From Cyathus striatus (taxonomy: Eukaryota; Basidiomycota; Agaricomycetes; Agaricales; Nidulariaceae), in the NCBI GenBank assembly GCA_025738555.1, contig JAOVFP010000006.1:5642001-5706000 (forward strand): a stretch of DNA of 64,000 bases, written 5' to 3'. Made by a program: the position numbers and the translations under genes. Positions 43,818 through 54,712 of this stretch are shown in pieces. A model generated the notes under the pieces. The model saw only the letters and a program-made list of their open reading frames with translations. It made no database searches and was not told the origin of the DNA. How positions within the stretch are numbered: the stretch's first letter is position 1; every line of letters begins with the position of its first letter.

Positions 43818-44920
43818 ATGGACTCCCTTTCTAATTTCACCACAGAGCGATTTCAGGAGTGTATACACGATATCCTATCTTACGTCCGTAGCTGGATACC
43901 TGGGGCCATAATTGCTTTCGCCATATACTGCGTGAACGTAATAGTGACGTTAGGGTATCTGCGCATGTTGTCGATTCAGCTTGCGAAGAAGAAAAAACGC
44001 AGTAGGCGACAATGGATCCTAACAGTATATGTCGTTGTGGCATTTATATTAGGTACCATTGCAATCACCGGAAGTATAAAAGGAACCATGGATATCCTCT
44101 CCAGGAATTGCGATGGGAATCTCAAATTGGAACAATACGATGACCAGCAGAACTCAATGAAGTTAACGAGTGTTATGATGGTAACCACATGCTTCATGCT
44201 ATCAGCCTGGGCTGCCGATATGCTCACGGTATGGTACTTCATGTTTTGGTAATTTTGAAACTAAACATATCCTCAGTTAGATCTGGCGCTTTATGGCAAT
44301 ATATTATGATTTTAGACTTGTGAAATGGTGCATATTTATATTATCGATGTGGCTTCAAATGGGATCCATGGGTAAGTCTTCAACACTTAATGGATCTCCA
44401 TTCTAATTAATTACAACGAAATTATCAGCTTTTGGCGTGCTCCATCTCTTTAATATTGACATGACAAAGTTCACCAGTCTTACCAACTCAAATTTGATCA
44501 TTTTCGTAGTGTTCACTCTGTTCCAGAACACAATGTTGATAACCTTAATTGCGGGACGGCTGCTGTTTCTTTGCTACAGAATTCGAAGGGTGCTAGGAAA
44601 GTCATACGGGAGCGAATATATCAAGTTGACTTCTATCCTTGTGGAGTGTCACGTGCTCCTTGGTGCTGGTCAAGTGGCACTGCTAGGAGCAAGCTTAGGA
44701 ACGTCATATGGAAGTTCAATGTACCAAGTTCTTGGTCAAATACAGGCGAGAAACTAATTTTATGCACTATATTAGTATGGTAATTCTTATCGACGTGAAT
44801 TAGGTTCTGGCTCCAATAGTCCCTTTGTATCGAGTTGAGCAAGGGAGAATGTGTGATCTAAAAACAATTGCAGAGATCACGCTCAAGTTTAAGAATGACA
44901 CAAAGGAAACTTCATCCTGA
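43818..44920 (+). CDS. Seven-helix membrane protein, 311 residues, four exons
   Basis: Exons 43818-44228, 44281-44371, 44429-44745 and 44804-44920 join in phase. The third intron uses a GC donor (CAG|GCGAGA) and gives the smooth phrase LGQIQVLAPIVPLY, better than any GT alternative. Seven hydrophobic segments are visible, including IPGAIIAFAIYCVNVIVTLG, WILTVYVVVAFILGTIAI, VMMVTTCFMLSAWAADM, FILSMWLQMGSM, IIFVVFTLFQNTMLITLIAG and HVLLGAGQVALLGASL. This layout is common in Agaricomycete orphan 7TM proteins with a presumed receptor-like role at the plasma membrane. A short luminal N-terminus and a charged tail (KFKNDTKETSS) flank the helices. The ligand is unknown. Confidence 0.78.
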
Positions 44921-46018
44921 ACGACACATGTAATACATGTTCACCCGGGTTAACGTGTGTTCTATCTTTCCGAGTGGTTGCAAATTTATATGTACATGAC
45001 CTAACAATGCAAATACTTTATATCAATCCCTGTCACTTCGTAATCGTCGAGCAAGTGTCTCGCAACAGGATAAATGACTTCATCCCTGCGGTGGAACTTT
45101 ACCTTGCACAAGTTAATTTCGATGCCAAATTAGCACTATTGCCGAAGGCAATACTTGAGTTGTACTTAAATACTACCCCTTTCTTCCTAAGTTAGCACAG
45201 AGGCGAACGGTGGAAGAATCCTTTATATGGTTGTGCCCCCACGTTACACATTACAGTTTACACGCACCCTTCAGATAGAATCTATCCGGCACCCCATTAT
45301 GTAAGCGATTTTATTGCCCAACGTCAACGACATCTGCTCAACCACACGCAACCTTATCACACTTATTGCTTCTAGGATGTATTGAGAAGAGTGTAACCTA
45401 TGTTTCCTAGAAAGAAAAATAAGTATAACCATCATCTTAAGGAAGCAGATACAAGTTTTTTAAAGTATAGATAATGCATATTTCATCTATTTCCGTGCGA
45501 TTGGGAGCATATCGAATTTTCGAGTTCAAAATTTGGCCTGTCACATAGCGTGACACTACGCGACAAGTAACGTGTCACGTGACATTCTAAGTGTGAATAG
45601 CGCTGAGGTTGTTCAAGAGACCCCTACATCACCTTTTGCAAGCCAGGTGGGTGAAGATTCCGATACAGACATGATTGGGGGTGAGCTGGGGGGTGGGGAT
45701 GGGCTGGATACAGCAGGTATTAATGCAGAGCGAAGTGAATGTGAGTCTGAATCTGATGATTCAGACCTTGAGGATGAAATTGCAGAACTTACTGCACTGG
45801 AAACTGATACGCCTGACGGATGTATAACGTATATAAGCGTATTTTTGCGATATCTACATAATATAAATCACTCACTTGCGATCACAATTGGATTACCTAA
45901 GCGTTGGAGTGAGGTCCGAACTGCCAACGATCGTGCTATTTATAGTCACCACCACTAAGGACATAGTAAACAGATCTGAAAGCAATAGTGATTATAATAA
46001 GGGATTAGCAGGAAAGCG
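44921..46018. other. Intergenic
   Basis: Contains one acidic ORF (about 45572-45958, with ESESDDSDLEDEIAELTALE) that lacks a start and recalls the acidic regions of transposase heads. It is open only over part of its length and ends in AT-rich DNA. Confidence 0.45.
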
Positions 46019-46624
46019 TGTATATAGAACCCCAACGGCACTTGATCCACCATAAGCGCGCGGTAACGCGACGCGTCCAGGTCATGGGATGGTTCCGGCA
46101 GCGTAACTTACCCAAAGAAGCCGACAGTGTCAAGGCGCCCATCAAGCGCCAACAGCCATTGCCGCTACTCTGGACTCAACCCAGATCGGTCCTCGGCATC
46201 TTGCGAATGAGATCTCACCCTGATCTACCGATCGAAGCGAACGGACCATATACCCGAAGCCGTGGCTGCCGATGGTTCTATTTTTAGGCCCGCGACGCGA
46301 CGAGGCGTCTAAACACGCGCATCAGCCAATAAGCGCGTCTCTATTTATCACGCGCGCCCACCCCTTTCGCAGAGCTAAGGCCAACGCTCTCCTATCCAGA
46401 CCTTCGCGCACGTCCCTCCGCCCAGCGTCGTAGTTAATTACCTTATCTAGACATCTGCTATACCTATACAGTACCTTTACAGTACCTAAGAACTCCGCTT
46501 TTCCAGTAGTATATAAGACTCGCAAACCTGCTCATGTAGAAGCAAGCAATCCTGTATCGATTCCTTCCGCTATCAGTGCTATTTAGCGTATTCGTGACAA
46601 TCTATTCAATTTCCGAGTGTAACA
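46019..46624 (+). mobile_element. Possible LTR with leader of an LTR retroelement
   Basis: The block is CpG-rich, starts TGTATATAG, has a TATA box (AGTATATAAGACTCGC, near 46507) and ends GAGTGTAACA. Sequence to about 46870 looks like a leader. No second LTR is in the window and no TSD was found. Confidence 0.42.
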
Positions 46625-46878
46625 ACCCAGTGTGATCTAAGCCCTCCCAGGACCTCAAAGAAGTTTAGTTTATTATTAGTGATTACAAGCGTTATAGATT
46701 ACAAGTGAATATTATAGTGTGTTCATCCCTCCCTTGCCCGGAATTACCTTGTGTATTCTGAAGATATTCCCCTGGACTCGCCCCTGCTTGATTGTTAGCA
46801 AGAGTAAGCGACGACCTTTACATAGTTTCGTAGCTATTACTCCCTAGTAACCCTCCTAGCCCTTTTAAAACATTCACA

Positions 46879-48249
46879 TGCATGCTGACAGCGGTGCAGC
46901 AAGCTGCCGAGGAAGCAGAGGAGAAACAAAATGTGCAAATGAAGTGGCCAAAGCAGTATCTTGGAAACTCTGGCTGTAGCAAGCATCAACATTTACAACA
47001 AGGGCACAAGCTTGCACAGAAAGGGTTTCCATCTGTGGCTGCATTCTTCTTGTGTTTACAACAGGATATACAACAATGAAATCCTGAGACAACAGTAGAG
47101 GAAGGGGATAAGGTGGATCCTATGGAGAAAACTGGTGGGAAGGATGAGATTCTGGGAAGGAATGAGAGTGAATTGGTGTGCATAAAATCTGTATTATTGG
47201 CACCAGAGTGATTAACATATGTAAAGCCTCCAGATGAACAGGATTACATACCTAAACCACCTCCTTATGCTGAAAATAAAGCAGAGACGAGCCTGGAAGT
47301 TACAGAGCCCAGTGAAGACAATAGTCCAATGGTTTCTGTCAAAGCTGTGGAACCATGGCAAACAGTTGAAGAGATGTTGGATGTGTTATGATCAGTAAAC
47401 AGCCAACAGATTCCACAGAGGAGACAGCTATGGACAAAGGGCTTGAGAACTGGAGGGATATTCCAAAGTTATGACAGGCAAAAGCAGCACTTACAGTGAG
47501 GAGTAAAGATACATCATTTGACATATTCTTTCGTGCATATTTGATGGGCATGCTCGGAATGCTCAATTTATATCTCAATCCAAGTCTAAACTATACCTGG
47601 CAAGAAGCATTGTTGGTTACAGCATGATCACAAGGTCATGGAGTTGCTCATGCAAGGAATATATGTACCTGGATACCAGTACCTCAACAGCAATCTAAAG
47701 GTGCTTCCTCATCACCATTATGGAAGGTTGTGCTCTGTTATACTTTGGGACAAAGACTTTTCACAAGCTATTCAATTACACCTGCATGAGAAGGCAAAGA
47801 CTGGGTACATACAAGCTCAGGATATCATCGATTTTATCAAAAACTCAGAGGATATTCAAGCCAAACTTGAGGAGATGCAAGTGAAGAAGAAGACTATTAG
47901 TCTGAGCTCAGCCAAATGATGGCTAGAAATAAATGGCTAGCATTACATAAAGAAACAAAATGGGATGTATGTTGATGGGCATGAGCACACAGATAATGTT
48001 GAATATCATGTGAAGTTTGTTGAATGTTGGGTTCAGTACGAGAAATGGATGTTTCTGTATGACAAGGATGGGAATCTGGTTCAGATACCAGATGGGTTAC
48101 CAGTTCCATATGGCTAATGATTCTGATTAATTCTTGTAACTCATGATGAATCAACATTTTATGAAAATGACCAGCGAAAGATGAGCTGGAGCCATAAAAA
48201 TGACAAGGGACAATTGGTGATGATATCTGAGCTACATGCATCCCATTAG
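46879..48249 (+). pseudogene. Decayed DDE-type transposase, CpG-depleted
   Basis: Continuous similarity in one main frame, broken by stops: a Gln/Glu-rich head; KPPPYAENKAETSLEVTEPS; RAYLMGMLGMLNLYLNPSLN with YTWQEALLVTA and SQGHGVAHARNICTWI; GYIQAQDIIDFIKNSEDI; KKQNGMYVDGHEHTDNVEYH; VQYEKWMFLYDKDGN; and VTHDESTFYENDQRKMSWSH, part of a catalytic core. The family is widespread in Agaricomycetes as a DDE-type transposase; I am not sure of its superfamily name. Nearly every internal stop is TGA or TAA where related proteins have Arg or Gln, as expected from C-to-T change at CpG or CAA. Confidence 0.78.
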
Positions 48250-48616
48250 TACACGCGGTTCCATCCAACATACGAGGTGTCTAGAGTTCATTTTTGGAAT
48301 ATCTCGAGTTGCAGAATAGTTAATTATACGTCGTTGAAGCTAACAGTTCCATATGTATAATGCAACTGTAGCTTGAGTGTAGTAGTTGATGAAAAACATA
48401 GATCAATTTCAACGGAATACGTGGATGAACGGTTAGAAAGTGAGAACGTATAACGACGCCACAACGGGTTGTACCGTCATATCGTTACCTATCAAACGAT
48501 AAGGCTTCGAACTTCAAGATCGATTCAACAATGTATAAAGCAACAAATACTAACATTATACATTATACCTTATACTATATGTACATATCGTTAAATCTTA
48601 AGCCAGAACTTGATCA

Positions 48617-49988
48617 TTAGCCCTTAGTAACAGATCCAAGTAGAACTTTCACAGAGAAAGGAAGGATATTTGGCCAAGAATCAACGATACTTGACAACTT
48701 CCGACGATGCTGTTCTAATATTCCATCGGTTGTGGTATGTTCGAAGGCTGCACTAAATTTAATTCGCTTCAAATGTGGCAGCTGATTTTCCATGATTCCT
48801 GCGAGTTGGTGAAGGTTACCCGCAAGCACGGTATTCCATTGATTTAATTCCATATTCAAAACCGTTAATTCGACTTCATCTATACTTGATGGTCTTTCTG
48901 AATCCTCAACACGCCTGATGCCGTCGTAAAGTGAACTGTGACTTTGTGGATCAGATATCGCGTCAATATGGGTAATAATTTTGATGGTCTTCAGGGGATG
49001 ATTCAGCTTATTCATAATTGTCCAAAAATCTATAACTAGGAGCAAAGTGTCCTGTTATTATATAGCATATATATATATAACACTCACTTTCTTGAGGAAA
49101 CTCAATAGATTCCATAGTTGTGGATTCGAGGTTTGAATGTTCTTCACCATTGACTCGGTTATAATTTACATTGGTTCTGTAAATGAAACTGGTATTAGAT
49201 TCCCATCCCAAGTCTATATATAGTGTTTGGATGGTTGATATATCAATGAAATTCTTTTTCAACATTGCATCGACGAGATCCGGACTATCACATTCTATAT
49301 GCAACTTTGTTAGATGCAGTTTATTATCCTTTCTGTCCGCTATTGTGTCCCCTAGTGACCGTTCACAATCAACGAGTACAAGATGAACTAGTGCCTTCAT
49401 TCGAGTGAACAGTTGCAACTTGATTCCCGTAATATTAGTCAGAAGTAAGGTTGTTAATTTTAATATCATGGGGTCATGAAGGCTAATTAGGGATGGTACA
49501 CAATTGCCTCCCTCCGGCAGCGAGAACGTTGTATTAGAGATGGAGAGGACTTCTACATTTTCTGCCAAGGAGAACAAAGAGCTGATGTCGGCTGTCAAAA
49601 ACATGGTATTGCTACCTTGTTCACTTTGAATATAAATGTATTTCACAGTGCCCGCTAGCTTGGTTTTGACCTGGAACTCCTTAAGAATTATTTGTGTGTA
49701 ATCAGTGTGTTGCAAAGACACAACAAGATATTTCCCGAGATATAGTCCGACCACCATACGGTCAAACTCACGAGATATGAGGCGTAAATTTAAGAGACCG
49801 TTTGGTTGACGTCGATGGTTCCTTAGGTCCATATCTAAGAAATCGTCAAAGTACCGAATAACTTCCTCTAAGATATCCGTTGGCATCTCTGAAATAGAGA
49901 ACTGAGACAGTGTATTTGACATATTAGATAGTGATTGCTTGGTTTTTGGGTGGCTGATGGAAGAGAATGTTGTTGGTCTCGCAGCCAT
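48617..49988 (-). CDS. F-box-like protein, 439 residues, two exons
   Basis: Exon 1 49088-49988, intron 49036-49087 (GTGAGT...TCCTAG), exon 2 48617-49035, joined in phase to give FPQEIIDFWTIMNKLNHPLK. The F-box is near residues 33-75 (EMPTDILEEVIRYFDDFLDM and LLNLRLISREFDRMVV). The remainder is LRR-like with many short Leu/Ile-rich strands (KLTTLLLTNITGIKLQLFTR, LHLTKLHIECDSPDLVDAML). It lacks the CxxC N-terminal module of the gene at 7396-9093, so the two belong to different subgroups. Internal Met residues at about 22 could serve as the start. It is presumably an SCF ubiquitin-ligase adaptor; the substrate is unknown. Confidence 0.82.
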
Positions 49989-51595
49989 ACATTGATGTTT
50001 TTATAGGGAATGGCGAGACGAATTCAAAATGCTGTTCAAACTTAATCAACTGACTCAAATCATTCCCTGGAGTCGACATTGAGTAAGAATACCCAAAGAG
50101 TGCTTCTTCTTGCATGTGTTTAAGGAAAGTTGCATGTGTCCTCACTAGCTACCCCGCTTTTCGGGGATCGAGATTGAATAATACTCCTGAATCTATCATT
50201 ATACTCACATGTGCACAAAGGAAAGGCTATACTGTGCATCGTTTTCCACACCAATTACATGCGGTCCTACCCAACATATGTGTTTAGAATCAAATGGGCT
50301 GAAAGTGAGAACAATAAGTGCCACAAGAAGACTTTCTAGAGTTACTGAGGTTTGAATCACACTCGCTAATCTATCGTTATACCATATGTACACAAAGGAA
50401 AATTTTGCCACACTAATTACCCGCGATCCCACCCAACATGAGATATCTATCGAAGAAACAGTAATTAGTTACACTTGATAATATGTCCACTCAAAAGTTA
50501 TAATTAGTAATATGTCAGCGAAACAACTTTAAACAGTTGAATTTGTATGTATAATGCAAGTGTAGCAGGCCCACAGTAGACATTGGTATAACGACGCCAC
50601 AACGGTAGTTTCAATCTAAAATCAAATAAACTCCATATCAACACGTGTAACAGGCATATATACGGAAAATTTAAGCTATACTCTTCGGGTGAAGAGACAT
50701 CAGAGATGCATACATGCTTGTAAATTTAAAATTCAAGAGAACAAGGGCGTAACACAAGTTAGCTTTACATTTACCCGTTCTACATCATCAACAATCAGGC
50801 GTACAGGATGTTGGACCGTTGTTGGAGCGTGCTCGAACCCTCGAAGTCAACTCGTCAATCCCGAATCCATCTCTTCCGGCGGACTGAATCTGTTACATCC
50901 TATCAGCGTCTAAGCTAAGCGCTAGTTTGCACATGCTGCACAGCTGCAATCCTTCCGCCGTTCGTCAGCAAGCCTTAACTTTATGAGTGCATATCACATT
51001 CTGTCAAGCACCGTGTGAATATATGTATGTATTTGAATTTTTTCCTCTCCGATGTTGCTCCGAGTATTCCGAGCCAAAATTGGCCCAAAGTCAAAGTTGA
51101 GACGACACATCAACCAAATAATCAACCAGACATTAACGACGCGATGATGCTAGGCTGTACGCGAGTAGTTCGCGAGTAAGTAGTACTTCAGGCTTCTGGC
51201 TTGCCTCTGCCAAAATGCTTACCTGTCTAGGTACTACTTAGTAAAGTAACACTGAACTCCCTAGGATACCTCATAACATACTAGAAATGTGCCATGGCTG
51301 CATATGTCACCCTAGTACAAGCTGCAGCCAGACTCCTTTACTGTAACTCATGGCGATATTTCCGTTGAACTTCGACAGAGTCAAGAGACCTGTAACGTTT
51401 GGTTAATATCCCTATTATTATTCTCTCGCTTGAAATTTGATACTATAATTATAAGCATTGAACTTCTTCCGTATCTCGTAGAAGGCAATTAAAAGTGGAT
51501 GGTCTTGGGATTGGTCCCTGTTGGTAAGCACTGGGGGTGCACAATGGTTGGTTACCGGGAGCTTCATTGATTGCGAAACATAGTGCAGCGGAATC
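49989..51595. other. Intergenic
   Basis: Upstream region of the F-box gene and unassigned DNA. One motif (CATATGTACACAAAGGAAA / CATGTGCACAAAGGAAAGG) recurs near 50211 and 50384 within a diverged duplication of about 175 bp. No gene was recognised. Confidence 0.45.
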
Positions 51596-52301
51596 ACCTT
51601 GCTTGCCAAGGTTTCTCCAGAAGTGAAAATTGGGTTCACTTTTCGTCCTGCACGTGCCAACTCCCATGGTTGCATGTGCCATTTGCACGTCTTCTTCTGT
51701 AGCATTTAGCATCTAGCCAAAGGCGTGGTCAGAGAGATACATTTCAGGCTACAGATAACATCATAATAATGAGCAAAACGATAGCTCATAGGCTACGTAT
51801 CTTCTTTCCTCTCATTGTCATCCCCTCACTTACGATTTCCACTAGCAGGTCTGATACCCCATTATCTATCTATTACCTCTGTAGCCACCGACACTCGTAC
51901 ACCACCTCACATACATCCAATGCTATCTCAATTCATGTGGATCGAATAGTCGCTCCCTCTCTCATGCATAATATCAAACTTGAAATTTGGAGGCATTTTG
52001 AGTTGGGATTCATGAACACATTTATATCCCAAATGCCAAGACTATTCCGCACCAACACTACCTTGTTGTCCCCTCTGTTACACCACAAAGCCATCTGTCA
52101 CCCCCAACATATCATCAAATTTCTACCCCACCATAACCACCCACTTCTATCACCCCCTGCTTCTTAATCACTGCCCCATATTATTATTTTATTATTTTAA
52201 TTTTTGACAGATGTATTTTCCAACCCTTCAATATTTATGTTTCCCACTTCACTCTTTTTTGGCAAGCAAGGTTTCTGCTGACACAGTCAGCAATTCCCAG
52301 T
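51596..52301. mobile_element. Dispersed repeat family, copy 2
   Basis: The left end ACCTTGCTTGCCAAGGTTTC continues TTCACTTTTCGTCCTGCACG. The right end GGCAAGCAAGGTTTCTGCTG runs into a hairpin (GCTGAC-ACA-GTCAGC) and AATTCCCAGT. These match copy 1 (32143-33965) at both ends, but this copy is only 0.7 kb. The hairpin stems differ between copies yet both stay paired. Confidence 0.6.
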
Positions 52302-52687
52302 ACATGATCGCCACTGAATAAAAAACTGAATGCTAGTTGTGACCTGTCTATAGAATTCGTTTACTCCACTTCAGTCATACTCTTTCGAAATATATAAGAC
52401 GATACGTCGTTCGTTCTAGTTTCTGCAACTCCTTCCTCTGTCCATTCCCCTCCTCTTCTACCTCATCTTTCTGCTAAAAATGAAAAGAATCGATCGTAAG
52501 ATATTTAGTTGTGCATCCGATACGGTTACACGTCACAATTTCGAGTGCGCTGTTATCTATAGGTGTTCTAGTACGTCCGCCTCTTCTTTTGCCATTTGTT
52601 TCCCTATCTAAAATCTCGTTCTAGACTATAGCTTCTGACATCGTATAGGAAACATGACACTGATAGCGACATAAATAGAGATGAATG

Positions 52688-53240
52688 TCATTCCGAAACA
52701 TTACATCCTCCCACCACCCACCATATCAATGCCAAACATACGATATCTCCCGCCACTGTGACCGTCAAGCGTAGTGAGTCCCTCATGCCGATAGTCAAAG
52801 ATATATTTCTTAATTCATTTTGAATCACTTCGTTCAAGCATCCATAGTAGGTGGCAATGACGATAAGTTTAGCGATAATGGAGGTGTGTGCTATATATTG
52901 AGAATCCATTATTGTGTCTGATATTCGGCAAGTAGAGGGAGACGACGAGAGCACTTGGAAAGTAAGAACCCAATATGCTGATCCTCGCATTGAATATTTT
53001 ACTTGACACTGACATTGTCTCGTAGGTGACAACGGGGCTGATTGCTAAGGGAATGAGGTGGATAGGGACGGGATTGATGGCTTGGAGTGTGCGGTGGTTC
53101 GGAAATGAAAGGAGGGTGGCCCGGAGAAAGTATGTGATATCCGTTGTCACCCAGTGATAATGCTCATTTTGTTCACCCTTTTCTTTGTTAGCGCTCTGCT
53201 GGTATTCGCCTCGTTGCTGGCGTTCAAATATGTAAGTCAT
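52688..53240 (-). pseudogene. Decayed membrane-protein gene
   Basis: Two overlapping minus frames read like one protein split by a frameshift near 52920. The first has NEHYHWVTTDITYFLRATLL and SILGSYFPSALVVSLYLP. The second continues SDTIMDSQYIAHTSIIAKLI, VIATYYGCLNEVIQNELRN and VTVAGDIVCLALIWWVVGG. Several hydrophobic segments suggest a multi-pass protein. An upstream exon may lie at 53268-53456. Confidence 0.45.
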
Positions 53241-53768
53241 ACTTCATTCAGGGCACTGGGATATGACTTACCATAAACATTTAAAGTCGAACTTGATTCG
53301 TAAAATAGTAGTAGAGATTCTCCGGGCAGTCATCATCACAATTATCCTTTTGCAAAAATGTTCGTGGTATACACTTTTTCGTCTAGCTTTCTTGTTCTTG
53401 TAAGATGTAGTACTGGACTTGGGACGAACGAAAATCGACAATATAAATTTAAACAATGATTTTCAGAAAACGTAGGGGTAGTCAAACCAACGATTCTACA
53501 GAGTACGTTTCAAAAGATTAGCATGCTACTGCAAGCGTGGTATTACAACACTCTCGTATTCTACAAAAAGTTGAATCGCGTCATTAAAGCTGGAAAGTCT
53601 GACGAGCTGCCACTCAACCTGAACGGTTAATGAGAAACGTGAAGTATATGAACATTTAAATGAAAATAGAAAAAGACATACTGTAGCTCCCAACGTGAGC
53701 AATATTGACTAAGTAAACTGGTTTGAACAACGTTTGAATTTTTTATTCAAAGTCCGTTAAATAAGATA

Positions 53769-54239
53769 TTGCCCGCTATGCCGCGCAATTTTGCGTTGCT
53801 GACGCTCGTCCCCGTCCTATTTGGTGACATCAAGGTCATTGTCTACACGTACGATCCCACAGATTTGTTCGAAGTAGCCATTCAGATATTGTCTTCCGTT
53901 CCTACCGAAAATGAAGTACGCAAAATCTACTTGAACCTTTTCGATATCCTCGATTTGGTGCCCAAATATATCGATAAATCGAACGGACCAACCAATTGGA
54001 GATTTATCGACGAGAACATTTTGTCCAGTTGAGAGCATTTGGATGCTTTACTTACGGAACCTCCATTTACCCGGCTGGAACAGGTCTGTTTCAGCTTTAA
54101 TAACGATAGTGATTATTCTACCAGCTCTCCGAGATTCCCTTCTCGGGATCAAATGGACAGCTTGCTGTTGAGCTTTCTTCCGAAGATGAGCCAAAGGGGA
54201 TTGATTAATATTGTCATTGAAGATTATATTGGCCGATAG
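53769..54239 (+). pseudogene. C-terminal relic of an F-box/LRR gene
   Basis: One frame, broken by a TGA at about 54030, reads NWRFIDENILSS, then EHLDALLTEPPFTRLEQVCF, SRDQMDSLLLSFLPKMSQRG and a short end. The pattern (one-residue target, then a LxxLLPRxxxRG end) is the usual C-terminus of basidiomycete F-box/LRR proteins. No F-box lies upstream within 700 bp. Confidence 0.6.
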
Positions 54240-54712
54240 ATTGTATATGGAACATTACGTCGTTTAAAATATTGTAGTAGTAGGGTGTCATACTCGAGGC
54301 GGTCCCACAATAATTATAATGATTTTACTCTCGGGTATTTTTGTGTGGCGAGAAAAGCTTCGGAGACATTCAGATTGAGCAAATGAGAAGGACAGATTTC
54401 AGTTCAATAAAGTCGAGTAGCACGAAAACAGAGCCAAGTTTCCTGACTCCGATAGAAAAGTAACATCATATTATTACAGGGCTAATTTTCCTATCAAGCT
54501 TGCCTTTGAAAGAAGAGTAACATCATTTTAATACATGCAAGCAATAAGATTAGAACCAAAGAGAGCACAGTGATAACAAGAAGTCAGGTAATCCATTTCA
54601 GCTTCCAAGCTCGTAAGCGAAAGCTATGTGCAAAACCGCCTCATCGAGAAATCCGCTCATCGCAATCTTCAAATTCACTACGACCTCTTCATCGTCTTAT
54701 CAAAAGAATCGC

